NCBI RefSeq assembly: GCF_014635705.1
Contig: NZ_BMDI01000001.1
Coordinates: 884,008-948,007 of the forward strand
Length of the DNA: 64,000 nucleotides
Direction of reading: 5' to 3'
DNA from: Oxalicibacterium faecigallinarum
GTDB lineage: Bacteria > Pseudomonadota > Gammaproteobacteria > Burkholderiales > Burkholderiaceae_D
Every line of letters starts with the position of its first letter. Position 1 is the stretch's first letter. The notes beneath the pieces were generated by a model, which was given only the letters and a program-made list of their open reading frames with translations, was not told the DNA's origin and did not search any database. Positions 19,804 through 28,388 of this stretch are shown piece by piece. Made by a program: the position numbers and the translations under genes.

Positions 19804-21177
19804 TTATTCAAATTCTCGAATGCGGTTGATCGCCTCGTCAATACGTTCGACACCCACGACTTTCAAGCCTTCGATTTTCTGTTTGGGCGCATTTGATTTG
19901 GGAATCAGCGCGAGAGAAAAGCCCAGCTTGGCTGCCTCGCGCAAACGCTCCTGACCACGTGGTGCAGGACGAATTTCACCCGCCAGACCAACCTCGCCAA
20001 AGACCACCAGACCGCGTGGTAACGGCTTACTGCGCATCGACGACTGAATCGCCAGCAGAACGGCAAGATCAGCTGCCGGCTCGGTTATCTTGACGCCACC
20101 CACCGCGTTGATGAACACATCCTGATCATAGGCCGCGACACCTGCATGTCGATGCATGACCGCCAATAGCATTGCCAGACGATTCTGTTCCAGACCAACG
20201 GATAAGCGTCTTGCGTTTGGCAAAGGCGAAGAATCGACCAGCGCCTGAATTTCGACCAGAAGCGGCCGTGTTCCTTCCTGCGTGACTATCACGCAGGAAC
20301 CGGGAACAGGATTGTCATGCTGCGACAAAAACAGTGCAGAAGGATTGGAAACTCCCTTCAATCCTTTTTCTGTCATCGCAAACACACCGAGTTCGTTGAC
20401 GGCACCAAAACGATTCTTGATCGCCCGTACCAGACGGAAACTGGAATGGGTATCGCCTTCAAAGTACAGAACGGTATCCACGATATGCTCCAGCACACGT
20501 GGTCCGGCCAGCGCCCCTTCCTTGGTCACATGACCGACCATGATGATCGTCACGCCACTTTGTTTCGCCACACGCGTCAATTGCGCTGCGCATTCGCGCA
20601 CCTGCGCCACCGAGCCTGGTGCCGAACTCAAGGCGTCGGAATACATGGTCTGGATCGAGTCGATCACGGCAACATCTGGCTTGTGCTCGGCGAGCGTTCC
20701 CAGGATTTTTTCCAGTTGAATCTCTGCCTGCAGCTTGAGCTCTTTGGCATCCACAGCCAGACGTTTGGCTCGCAGGGCAATCTGTGCGCCGGACTCTTCA
20801 CCGCTGACATAGAGCACCTTCTTCAGTTTGGAAAGATTTGCCAGTGCCTGCAGCAGCAAGGTCGACTTGCCAATACCTGGATCGCCACCGATCAGGACGA
20901 CGCCGCCAGATACAAGCCCTCCGCCCAGTACGCGATCAAACTCTTCAATGCCCGTACCAAATCTCGGCACATCAATGGCTTCAATGTCAGCCAGACTCAG
21001 CACGGGCGCACTTTGTGCCAGCCCCTGATGTTGATTGGAAAAACGATTGTTGGCACCTGTCTCGATCACGGTTTCCACCAGCGTGTTCCAGGCTGAGCAC
21101 GCCGGACATTGGCCCGTCCACTTACTCGTGACACCACCGCATTCCGTGCAGGTGTAATTCGTTTTAACCTTGGCCAT
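19804..21177 (-). CDS. radA: DNA repair protein RadA (DnaB-like branch-migration helicase)
   Basis: This 457-residue RecA-like ATPase helps process recombination intermediates. The N-terminal zinc finger has Cys10, Cys13, Cys24 and Cys27 (YTCTECGGVTSKWTGQCPAC). Walker A is GGDPGIGKSTLLLQ, the RadA-specific motif KNRFG is present in AIKNRFGAVNELG, and the C-terminal Lon-like domain is intact. Length is normal. It begins 11 bases after the alr stop on the same strand, so alr-radA is probably one transcript. Confidence 0.96.
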   Translation of the reverse strand: MAKVKTNYTCTECGGVTSKWTGQCPACSAWNTLVETVIETGANNRFSNQHQGLAQSAPVLSLADIEAIDVPRFGTGIEEFDRVLGGGLVSGGVVLIGGDPGIGKSTLLLQALANLSKLKKVLYVSGEESGAQIALRAKRLAVDAKELKLQAEIQLEKILGTLAEHKPDVAVIDSIQTMYSDALSSAPGSVAQVRECAAQLTRVAKQSGVTIIMVGHVTKEGALAGPRVLEHIVDTVLYFEGDTHSSFRLVRAIKNRFGAVNELGVFAMTEKGLKGVSNPSALFLSQHDNPVPGSCVIVTQEGTRPLLVEIQALVDSSPLPNARRLSVGLEQNRLAMLLAVMHRHAGVAAYDQDVFINAVGGVKITEPAADLAVLLAIQSSMRSKPLPRGLVVFGEVGLAGEIRPAPRGQERLREAAKLGFSLALIPKSNAPKQKIEGLKVVGVERIDEAINRIREFE

Positions 21178-21188
21178 GCTCTGTTTTC

Positions 21189-22271
21189 TTATCCGTTTAC
21201 TTCAATCATGCGAACACGTGGTGCTACCGCACACATAAGCTCATATCCAACCGTACCGGCGGCACTGGCAACGTCATCGATTGGCAAGCCGTCCCCCCAC
21301 AAGGTCACGCTGCTGCCAACTTTCGCGTTCTGCAGGTGTGTCAAATCGACCGTAATCATATCCATCGAGACGCGCCCCACCATACGTGTCTTGATGCCAT
21401 CCACGAGAACAGGCGTGCCGGTTGGTGCGTGGCGTGGATAACCGTCGGCATAACCACATGCAACAACGCCAATAGTCATCGGGCTTTCCGCAACAAAGCG
21501 GCTGCCGTAGCCAACCGCGTCACCCCGGGCGATATGCTGGATACCAATGATTTCGCTGCGTAACGTCATCGCCGGTTGCAAACCAAAGGAGGCAGCGGTT
21601 TGCGGTGACGGCGTCGCACCGTATAACATGATGCCGGGGCGTACCCAGTCCGCCGCGCAATCGGCATGCAATAAATCAGCTGCCGAATTGGACAGGCAAC
21701 GCTCGCCCTCCAAACCTTGCGTTGCCATCTGAAAACGATGCATCTGCTCGCTCAATGGCAAGGCAGGATTGAATGCATCATCGGCATTGGCAAAATGCGT
21801 AAGAAAAGAGATATTGCGAACATACGGCAAGGAACGCAGTCTTTCATACACATCGCGGCAAATTGCCGGAATGAAGCCCAAACGATTCATTCCGGAATTG
21901 ATTTTCAGGTGTACATCGACCTGCTCAGCCAGCTCAGCGCGCTCCAGCAGTACCAGCTGTTCCATCGAATGCACGACAATATCGATGTGATGGGCGGCGG
22001 CGGCATGCAGGTCTGCAGCGTCGAAGCAACCTTCCAGCAACAGGATACGCTTGCTCCAGCCTAATTCACGCAGGGCAAGCGCCGCCTCGGGCTCAATCAG
22101 CCCCAGGCCATCTGCCTTGGAAAACCCGCGTATCGCGCGTTCCAGGCCATGTCCGTAGGCATTGGCTTTGACGATCGCCCAGATCTTTGCGTGGGGCGCA
22201 TGTGCCTTTGCAACGTCGAGATTATGTTGGAGTGCAGCGATATCGACAGTGGCAACAAGCGGTCTTGGCAT
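21189..22271 (-). CDS. alr: Alanine racemase (PLP)
   Basis: This 360-residue enzyme interconverts L- and D-alanine, supplying D-Ala for peptidoglycan. The PLP-binding lysine is Lys35 in AIVKANAYGHG. The catalytic tyrosine lies in GDAVGYGSRFVAE, and the C-terminal barrel has RVSMDMITVDLT. It has a standard fold III length and is upstream of radA. A dadA-type catabolic dehydrogenase occurs far away in the window, so this copy is more likely the biosynthetic Alr than DadX, though sequence alone does not decide this. Confidence 0.94.
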   Translation of the reverse strand: MPRPLVATVDIAALQHNLDVAKAHAPHAKIWAIVKANAYGHGLERAIRGFSKADGLGLIEPEAALALRELGWSKRILLLEGCFDAADLHAAAAHHIDIVVHSMEQLVLLERAELAEQVDVHLKINSGMNRLGFIPAICRDVYERLRSLPYVRNISFLTHFANADDAFNPALPLSEQMHRFQMATQGLEGERCLSNSAADLLHADCAADWVRPGIMLYGATPSPQTAASFGLQPAMTLRSEIIGIQHIARGDAVGYGSRFVAESPMTIGVVACGYADGYPRHAPTGTPVLVDGIKTRMVGRVSMDMITVDLTHLQNAKVGSSVTLWGDGLPIDDVASAAGTVGYELMCAVAPRVRMIEVNG

Positions 22272-22362
22272 GGATTAATCAAAAACGTAGTCAATCAGTC
22301 AAGCGTGTATTTTACCGGACACGCCGCTGGCTCGCGGCAACGGTTGTCATATTTCGCCTACC

Positions 22363-22379
22363 CTTTATATGGTATAAAG
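22363..22379. repeat. Inverted repeat upstream of lplT
   Basis: CTTTATA-TGG-TATAAAG is a perfect 7+3+7 inverted repeat about 40 bases before the lplT ATG, in the divergent alr/lplT region. It overlaps promoter-like TATA sequences and may be an operator. Confidence 0.4.
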
Positions 22380-22416
22380 CAGAACAGAGACAAAGCTTAA
22401 AAATAAGATCGATCCA

Positions 22417-23676
22417 ATGAATCGCGGTTTTTACACCATCATGGCGGCGCAGTTTTTTTCTTCGCTCGCCGACAATGCTCTCCTCATAGCGGCAATCGCC
22501 TTATTAACGGTCATGGAGTCACCGGAATGGATGACGCCATTACTGAAGCTTTTCTTCGTCCTTTCCTATGTGCTGCTCGCCGCTTTTGTGGGCGCTTTTG
22601 CTGATGCTCTGCCCAAAGGTCGTGTCATGTTCATCACGAACCTGATCAAGATCGCCGGCTGCACCATGATGTTCTTCCATGTTCACCCTTTGCTGGCTTA
22701 CGCAGTGGTGGGTTTTGGCGCGGCTGCCTATTCGCCCGCCAAATACGGCATCCTGACCGAACTACTGCCCGCTGAAAAACTGGTTGCCGCCAACGGCTGG
22801 ATTGAAGGCCTGACCGTTTCATCGATCATTCTCGGCACTGTCATGGGGGGCGCCCTCGTCAATCCCAAGGTCGCTGCCTACTTGTTGTCCTTTGACGGCT
22901 TTCACATGATCGGCATTGATACGCCGGCAGAAGCGGCGCTATGCATCATTTCGCTTGCGTATGTACTGGCAGCGCTTTTCAATCTGAAGATTCCGGACAC
23001 CGGCGCACGTTATGCACATCAGGAACGCAATCCGATCAAGTTGATTGTCGATTTCGCAGGCTGCTTCAAGACGCTCTGGAAAGATCGTTTAGGCCAGATC
23101 TCGCTGGCTGTGACTACGCTGTTCTGGGGTGCCGGCGCAACCTTGCAATTCATTGTGCTGAAGTGGGCAGAAAGCTCACTCGGCATGCCGCTCGACAAGG
23201 CTGCAATCTTGCAAGGTATCGTCGCTGTTGGCGTTGCACTTGGCGCCGTCGCTGCCGCCCGCTTCGTGCCGTTGAAAAAATCGCTGACTGTCATGCCGCT
23301 CGGCGTCATCATGGGATTCGTGGTTTTGGCCATGACCATGGTCGACTCGATCTGGTATGCATATCCACTGCTCGTCATCATCGGTGCGCTGTCCGGCTAC
23401 TTCGTCGTGCCGATGAACGCCTTGCTGCAACATCGTGGCCACGTTCTGATGAGCGCAGGTCACTCCATTGCGGTACAGAATTTCAACGAAAATCTGTCTG
23501 TGCTGACGATGCTGATGATCTATGCCCTGATGGTGAAGATCGATCTCAACATCAATATCGTGATCGGCATGTTTGGCCTGTTTGTTTCCGGCATCATGTA
23601 TCTGATCATGCGCAGACATGCGGCAAACCAACGTCAGCATGACTCGCTCTCACTGATCGGCGAAGCAAAGCATTGA
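22417..23676 (+). CDS. lplT: Lysophospholipid transporter LplT (MFS)
   Basis: This 419-residue major-facilitator protein has about 12 hydrophobic helices and starts MNRGFYTIMAAQFFSSLADNALL, characteristic of LplT. LplT flips lysophosphatidylethanolamine into the cytoplasm for reacylation. The internal motif AAYSPAKYGILTELLPAEKLVAANGW is typical of the family. In E. coli the partner acyltransferase aas is adjacent or fused; no aas is present here. The gene is divergent from alr and ends two bases before the stop of a convergent gene. Confidence 0.92.
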   Translation: MNRGFYTIMAAQFFSSLADNALLIAAIALLTVMESPEWMTPLLKLFFVLSYVLLAAFVGAFADALPKGRVMFITNLIKIAGCTMMFFHVHPLLAYAVVGFGAAAYSPAKYGILTELLPAEKLVAANGWIEGLTVSSIILGTVMGGALVNPKVAAYLLSFDGFHMIGIDTPAEAALCIISLAYVLAALFNLKIPDTGARYAHQERNPIKLIVDFAGCFKTLWKDRLGQISLAVTTLFWGAGATLQFIVLKWAESSLGMPLDKAAILQGIVAVGVALGAVAAARFVPLKKSLTVMPLGVIMGFVVLAMTMVDSIWYAYPLLVIIGALSGYFVVPMNALLQHRGHVLMSAGHSIAVQNFNENLSVLTMLMIYALMVKIDLNINIVIGMFGLFVSGIMYLIMRRHAANQRQHDSLSLIGEAKH

Positions 23677-23678
23677 TC

Positions 23679-24650
23679 TCAGCTCTGCTGGCGACTTAGT
23701 CCAATGCGTTGACCGGCGCGTGTGCGCCAGTCGTCCGGCACAATAAAACCTCGCTCGACTTCCAGCGCTTCGTTCCCCCTGACTTCCATAAGGGCGACCA
23801 TCACCGGCATCGTCTCATCGATGAAATGTGCCTGCAGCATGTCTGCCAATGCGTCGGCTGACAGCACATGATCCAATGACATCCGTGCTGGTGCCAGCCA
23901 GGCCAGCCTGTGAAGAACGGCAAAACGCATGCTATCAATATCAGCTCTCGCAAACAAATCGGAACTCGTGGCCCAGAATCCACGGCAATGAGCTGCATTC
24001 AATCCGTCCAAAGTCTGCTCGGAATCCCCATCCTTGTAGAACAACCAGCCTTTGACCAATGCCTGTGCTGTTGCAACAGGCTCGGGTAATAAGGCTTGCG
24101 CGGCAGGATGCCGTGAAAGATGCAATTGGCGCGCAAAGATCTTGTTCATTTTTGCACCGAGCGTATCCGCCAGATTCGGACCGACAAAGTAATCGGCATC
24201 GTGACCGGCTCCGCTGGATTCCAGCAGATAAAATTTGGTCGCAAACTCCCAATGCACCAGCGCATCGTTCAACCGTAGCAGAAAATCGAACTCGCCTATC
24301 GTGCTATTTTTATCCGCACGTACCTGCAAACCATGCTGAACCAGCAGGCCTTCCTCACGCAGGTAGAACGCCATCAGTGCTTCTGCATAACGGCCCAATC
24401 TGGTGAAAGGGTTGATTTCGAGAGAAGCCAGCAATGGTGCCGGCTGTTGATCAAGTGCAGTGAGAAACGTATTGATATCCCGCGAGCCGGTTACCTGATT
24501 GAGCGTTGCAATCTGCCCATGCCATTGACTGGCATCCTGATCAAGTAAATCTGGTGCATCGAGCAACCACGCCAGACTGCGTACATGCGGATGAGTGAGA
24601 TGACTCCAGCGCTGATGGAATTCACGTTGGAAATTGTGCGAAACAAACAC
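23679..24650 (-). CDS. DUF1853 family protein
   Basis: This protein of about 323 residues has unknown function. It fits the DUF1853 family: RSLAWLLDAPDLL near the start, LGRYAEALMAFYLR, and GEFDFLLRLNDALVHWEFATKFYLL, which resembles a degenerate nuclease-like fold. The GTG at 24648-24650 is chosen because it lies one base after the upstream udg stop and removes 23 unrelated residues. It is the last gene of the minus-strand run tsaB-rimI-udg-DUF1853. Its job may relate to nucleic acid metabolism, but this is inference from position only. Confidence 0.8.
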   Translation of the reverse strand: MFVSHNFQREFHQRWSHLTHPHVRSLAWLLDAPDLLDQDASQWHGQIATLNQVTGSRDINTFLTALDQQPAPLLASLEINPFTRLGRYAEALMAFYLREEGLLVQHGLQVRADKNSTIGEFDFLLRLNDALVHWEFATKFYLLESSGAGHDADYFVGPNLADTLGAKMNKIFARQLHLSRHPAAQALLPEPVATAQALVKGWLFYKDGDSEQTLDGLNAAHCRGFWATSSDLFARADIDSMRFAVLHRLAWLAPARMSLDHVLSADALADMLQAHFIDETMPVMVALMEVRGNEALEVERGFIVPDDWRTRAGQRIGLSRQQS

Positions 24651-24651
24651 G

Positions 24652-25461
24652 CTAGTCAGCTGTTTCGAAAGAACGCATTGCCAGGCACAGGTCGGCCCAC
24701 GTCTTTCCCTTGTCAGCAAGGTTTCGCAAGAGATAGGCAGGATGATAGGTAACGATCACCGGCTTGTCACCGTAGCGATGCACCGATCCGCGCAGACGGC
24801 TGACAGGCGTTGCCGGATCCAGCTTTAATAATGACAGTGCGGCCGTCTTGCCCAGTGCAACGATGACCGTCGGATCGATCAGGGCAATCTGCCGTTCGAG
24901 GTACGGCATGCAAGCCGTCGCTTCATCCAGTGCAGGTGGACGATCTTTGCGGTTGCCATCAGTCGGACGGCATTTGACGATATTTGCGATGTAGGTGTTC
25001 TCGCCACGCTTAAGCCCCATCGCTCCCATCATGTTATCGAGCAGCTTGCCCGCCGGGCCGACAAATGGCTCACCCTGAATATCTTCATTCCGACCCGGGC
25101 CCTCGCCGACAAACAACCAGCGCGCCTTCTGGTCTCCCGTGCCAAAAACAGTCTGTGTACGACTATGACACAGGGTACATTGCCGGCATCCACTCACGGC
25201 AGATTGCAGTTGCAGCCAATCCATGTGCTGTACAGAGGCATCGACCGAAACGCGTGGCGTAACCTGAACGGATTGCTCTTGTACCGCGTCGGCGGTCGGG
25301 ATCAATGCCGTCGCCGGCACGCTCGGCACAGGCTGAACCTGTTCCAAAGCGGGCGCTTCTTGAAACTCGCTCACGGTGCCCGAAACGATATCGCGTCGGG
25401 ACCAGATCGGCCCCAAGCCCATTTCCTGCAGGAAAGCAAAACGGCGTGCGGGATCCGTCAT
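24652..25461 (-). CDS. Uracil-DNA glycosylase, iron-sulfur family (type 4/5-like)
   Basis: This 269-residue enzyme probably removes uracil from DNA. Residues 1-80 are a low-complexity extension rich in Val, Pro, Gln and Ala. The catalytic domain has the cluster-binding region CRQCTLC (Cys92, Cys95, Cys98) and later cysteines in VKCRPTDG and EATACMPYLE. It also has the motif GEGPGRNEDIQGEPFVGPAGKLLD, where family 4 enzymes usually have GEAPG, and the conserved TYHPAYLLRN. It overlaps rimI by four bases (ATGA), so the two are translationally coupled. The N-terminal extension is common in betaproteobacterial members. Confidence 0.9.
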   Translation of the reverse strand: MTDPARRFAFLQEMGLGPIWSRRDIVSGTVSEFQEAPALEQVQPVPSVPATALIPTADAVQEQSVQVTPRVSVDASVQHMDWLQLQSAVSGCRQCTLCHSRTQTVFGTGDQKARWLFVGEGPGRNEDIQGEPFVGPAGKLLDNMMGAMGLKRGENTYIANIVKCRPTDGNRKDRPPALDEATACMPYLERQIALIDPTVIVALGKTAALSLLKLDPATPVSRLRGSVHRYGDKPVIVTYHPAYLLRNLADKGKTWADLCLAMRSFETAD

Positions 25462-25955
25462 AGCATCAGCTTCATGACGATTGCATCTTCGCGCGTGTTA
25501 TTCGGTGCCGGATAATACCCTTTGCGGATTCCGATACGGTCAAAACCATAACGCACATAAATCTTGGCCGCACGCTCATTGGAAGGACGCACTTCCAGCA
25601 ACATCGACTCCAGTTTGTTATCGACGGCGATTGAACGCGCTTTGTCCAGCAACAGCAAACCGATACCTTTTCCCTGCAAATTGCGATGCACGCTGATATT
25701 CAGCAAATGCGCATCATCCACCAGCAGCATCAACAGAAAATAGCCATACATTGTGCCGCGACCATCACGCAGCACCCAGGTTTCATACTCACTGCGGATG
25801 GAATCCACAAAATTGCCATGTGTCCACGGGAAAGGGTACAAGTCATTTTCAATCGCCAGCACATCATCGATATCCGACAGCTGCATACGATAGAAGAAGA
25901 GCCCATGTGCCGAAGCCGGCTCGTGCAAGCGGATAGGACTTGGAACAGAACTCAT
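25458..25955 (-). CDS. rimI: Ribosomal protein S18 N-acetyltransferase RimI
   Basis: This 165-residue GNAT-family enzyme acetylates the N-terminal alanine of S18. The acetyl-CoA-binding motif is LQGKGIGLLLLDKARSIA (about residues 93-110), followed by LEVRPSNERAAKIYVRYGF and the YYPAPNNTREDAIVMKL tail, all typical of RimI. Both ends overlap neighbours by four bases: its start overlaps the tsaB stop and its stop overlaps the udg start. The tsaB-rimI pairing is widely conserved and supports the call. Confidence 0.93.
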   Translation of the reverse strand: MSSVPSPIRLHEPASAHGLFFYRMQLSDIDDVLAIENDLYPFPWTHGNFVDSIRSEYETWVLRDGRGTMYGYFLLMLLVDDAHLLNISVHRNLQGKGIGLLLLDKARSIAVDNKLESMLLEVRPSNERAAKIYVRYGFDRIGIRKGYYPAPNNTREDAIVMKLML

Positions 25956-26650
25956 GCTGCCGTACGCTCCGCTTTTTCCTGCCGCTCCCGTGTTGTAAGT
26001 GCCACCTTATTACGCAGATACAACGGCTCGGCATGTGCAGCATCAACAATCTGCCCATTTGCAAAAGCGCGAGCTCCCAGCACAGCAAGCTGGGCTGCGT
26101 GCGGCATCAGATCCTGCCAGACGGGCGAGTAATAAGGCTTATCCTTGAAGTCTGCGGCATAAGCGCGCAATCCATTGCCACATGCAGTCACCTCACGCAC
26201 CGGAATCACATCAGATGGCGCAGACAAAGTCGGCGGCACAACGATCTGCCATTCCTGCTCGTACCGGTATTGCGCCCAGTAGACCTCGCCCATACGTGCA
26301 TCCATCACGGCCAGCACATCCGATGCACCGCTCTTCTCCCGGCAAGCATGCGCCAGCGCCAGCAAGGTCACCAGAGGAATTACCGGACGCTGCGCACCAA
26401 ACGCCAAACCTTGTGCAATCCCGCATGCGGTGCGCACACCCGTGAACGAACCGGGCCCTGCGCCATAGGCGATCGCATCACAATCCTTGAGCGTAATGTG
26501 CGCCTCTTGCAGCAAGCTCTGCACCATGGGCAAAATCGTCTGCGAATGCGTCGTCACGCCATCCACTTCACGAAAAATAAGCGTATCGCGGTGCAAAAGT
26601 GCTGCCGAGGCGCGTTCTGCAGAGGTTTCGATGGCGAGAATCGTAGACAT
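25952..26650 (-). CDS. tsaB: tRNA threonylcarbamoyladenosine biosynthesis protein TsaB
   Basis: This 232-residue ASKHA-fold protein is the TsaD partner in making t6A at position 37 of ANN-decoding tRNAs. It begins MSTILAIETSAERASAALL and has YGAGPGSFTGVRTACGIAQGLAFG, the TsaB hallmark. The ATG at 26648-26650 is chosen over longer in-frame possibilities because it gives the family N-terminus. It is first in the tsaB-rimI-udg-DUF1853 run and divergent from the thioredoxin-like gene, leaving a 96-base intergenic promoter region. Confidence 0.95.
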   Translation of the reverse strand: MSTILAIETSAERASAALLHRDTLIFREVDGVTTHSQTILPMVQSLLQEAHITLKDCDAIAYGAGPGSFTGVRTACGIAQGLAFGAQRPVIPLVTLLALAHACREKSGASDVLAVMDARMGEVYWAQYRYEQEWQIVVPPTLSAPSDVIPVREVTACGNGLRAYAADFKDKPYYSPVWQDLMPHAAQLAVLGARAFANGQIVDAAHAEPLYLRNKVALTTRERQEKAERTAA

Positions 26651-26746
26651 AAGTCGTATTTTACCGTGTGCCGCCAGGCTTCGTAATGCCAGTCCACGCC
26701 TTATTTGCAATTCGCACGCTGAACAACAAGCAGCTAAAATAGCGGC

Positions 26747-27166
26747 ATGCCAAGCCTCATTCTTGAAGAAAACAATCGCAACGATCTGCTGCAAAAGATG
26801 CGCGATGACACGTGGGTCGTTGCCTGTCTGTGTGCAGCATGGTGCGATGTCTGCACCTCTTACCGTGCCGGCTTTGATGCACTTGCCAGCGAACATGCGG
26901 ACAAGCTGTTCGTCTGGATCGATATCGAGGATCGTGCCGATTTGATCGGTGATTTTGATGTCGAGAATTTCCCGACCATTTTGATACAGCGCGGTGACGA
27001 AGTAGCCTTTTACGGCACGACGCTGCCAGATCCACGTATTGCACTGCGTCTTCTCAATGCACATGCAGACAGCACGGCAGAACAACGCGCCGCACAATCG
27101 GTCAGCAATCCGGACTATCGGGCATGGCAGGAAGAACGTAATCTGCGACGCACGTTATCTGCCTGA
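26747..27166 (+). CDS. Thioredoxin-like protein with a CDVC active site
   Basis: This 139-residue cytoplasmic protein has a thioredoxin fold: VVACLCAAWCDVCTSYR with Cys33 and Cys36, and the cis-proline region VENFPTILI. The site is CDVC rather than the usual CGPC, which should change its redox potential. There is no signal peptide. The C-terminus (about 110-139) is a polar helix rich in Ala, Arg and Gln. It stands alone, divergent from tsaB and convergent with the cold-shock gene, with a terminator after it. Substrate unknown; a thiol-disulfide role is inferred from the fold. Confidence 0.8.
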   Translation: MPSLILEENNRNDLLQKMRDDTWVVACLCAAWCDVCTSYRAGFDALASEHADKLFVWIDIEDRADLIGDFDVENFPTILIQRGDEVAFYGTTLPDPRIALRLLNAHADSTAEQRAAQSVSNPDYRAWQEERNLRRTLSA

Positions 27167-27184
27167 GAACAGGCGACCAGAAAC

Positions 27185-27213
27185 AAAAAAGCCCCGGCAT
27201 GCCGGGGCTTTTG
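27185..27213. terminator. Bidirectional terminator between the thioredoxin-like gene and the cold-shock gene
   Basis: An AAAAGCCCCGGC / GCCGGGGCTTTT hairpin has a minimal loop, an A-run on one side and a T-run on the other. Confidence 0.9.
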
Positions 27214-27231
27214 CTTTGAATTCGATTCAGC

Positions 27232-27435
27232 TTAGATTGCTTGAATGTTCGAAGCTTGTTTGCCTTTAGGACCCGAAGTCACTTCAAAGGAAACACGTTG
27301 GTTCTCTTGCAGAGATTTGAAGCCGGTCGACTGAATTGCCGAGAAGTGTGCGAACAGATCTTCGCCGCCTTCGTCAGGGGTGATAAAGCCGAAACCCTTC
27401 GAATCATTGAACCATTTTACGATGCCAGTTGCCAT
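27232..27435 (-). CDS. cspA: Cold-shock family RNA-binding protein
   Basis: This 67-residue single-domain cold-shock protein begins [18 protein letters not shown], with RNP1 (KGFGFI) and RNP2 (DLFAHF) intact. It binds single-stranded RNA and DNA and acts as an RNA chaperone. A TAGGAAT ribosome binding site precedes the ATG. The transcript should carry a leader of about 100 bases containing a GGGC-GTAA-GCCC hairpin. Which Csp paralogue it is, and whether it is cold-induced, cannot be settled from sequence. Confidence 0.95.
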   Translation of the reverse strand: MATGIVKWFNDSKGFGFITPDEGGEDLFAHFSAIQSTGFKSLQENQRVSFEVTSGPKGKQASNIQAI

Positions 27436-27541
27436 TACTATTCCTAATTTCAGTTAAATGGGCTTACGCCCGTGGATCGTTTCAACCAAGATAGAAATGA
27501 CAGACATACTGCACCACCAACTCGAATCTCCACGATAGCTG

Positions 27542-27571
27542 ATTATAACCGGATAAAAATAAAAAAGTTAA
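27542..27571 (-). promoter_or_regulatory. Sigma-70 promoter of the cold-shock gene
   Basis: On the minus strand TTAACT (27566-27571) and a perfect TATAAT (27542-27547) are separated by 18 bases. The predicted leader of about 100 bases fits a Csp mRNA. Confidence 0.65.
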
Positions 27572-27667
27572 ATTTCCGTTTAGCTTCTCGTGCCGTTGTT
27601 ATTCACCAAAGAATCGGTACTAAAACGGTGCATTACTGTTGCCAAACGCAACACACATGTCTGATTG

Positions 27668-28357
27668 TCATTTGACAGGCTGCTCTGCCGCCCGCTCCGC
27701 CTTGCGACGTGCCACTTCCTTCTGACGCTCTTCCGACTCTCGGACCTTTTCTTCGTAGCGTTCCACATTCTGTGCGCGCTGCTTGGCGTTGCTTTCCTCA
27801 GCGGCCCTGCGCTGACGCTCACGTTCCGCACGTTCGGCATTTCTGTCCGCGACATCCTGTGCACGTGCCGCACGCTGCGCATCCGACAAACCGGATTCGC
27901 GAGGCATATCGTTGATTTGCGGAACCGGGACGCTAGTATTGCCTTTTGCCCGTGCTTCACGTGCCTTGGCACTTTCTTCCAGGCGCTGATCGCGCTCACT
28001 GACACGCGCATGACGAATGTAGGAATTGGCTTCCAGCTCGATCGGACGCACCGCCTGCAGGCTCTCATAATGTCTCTCCTTTGCCTTGTTCAAACAGGCA
28101 TTGGTAAAGAATTTGGGATAACAAGCCTGCTTTTCAGCCGCATAGCGCGCATCGATCTTCTGGCGACTTTCGCCCACATCCTTGATAGCCTGATTGGCTG
28201 TCTCTCCGGACTGAATTGAACCCGACGGATAGCGCTGTACAACCGCCGTCACCGTATAAGACGTAATCGACGCATCCACCTCCGTGGATTGCGCCCACCC
28301 TTGCGAAACTGGCAGAAAGAGCGACACCAGCAGTACTTTTTTCAAACAAAATTTCAT
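27668..28357 (-). CDS. Secreted coiled-coil protein of unknown function
   Basis: This protein of about 229 residues has a signal peptide (MKFCLKKVLLVSLFLPVSQGWAQ), so the mature part is probably periplasmic. The middle contains a two-cysteine motif, KQACYPKFFTNACLNKAK, whose cysteines could form a disulfide. The last 80 residues are a long, highly charged helix rich in Arg, Glu and Ala with repeated RxAE-like heptads, a likely coiled coil. Similar proteins recur in Burkholderiales without known function. A second in-frame ATG at 28367-28369 would add four residues. It lies 31 bases downstream of zapE on the same strand. Confidence 0.75.
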   Translation of the reverse strand: MKFCLKKVLLVSLFLPVSQGWAQSTEVDASITSYTVTAVVQRYPSGSIQSGETANQAIKDVGESRQKIDARYAAEKQACYPKFFTNACLNKAKERHYESLQAVRPIELEANSYIRHARVSERDQRLEESAKAREARAKGNTSVPVPQINDMPRESGLSDAQRAARAQDVADRNAERAERERQRRAAEESNAKQRAQNVERYEEKVRESEERQKEVARRKAERAAEQPVK

Positions 28358-28388
28358 GTCACCAACCATATATGCCTATAACGGCTTA

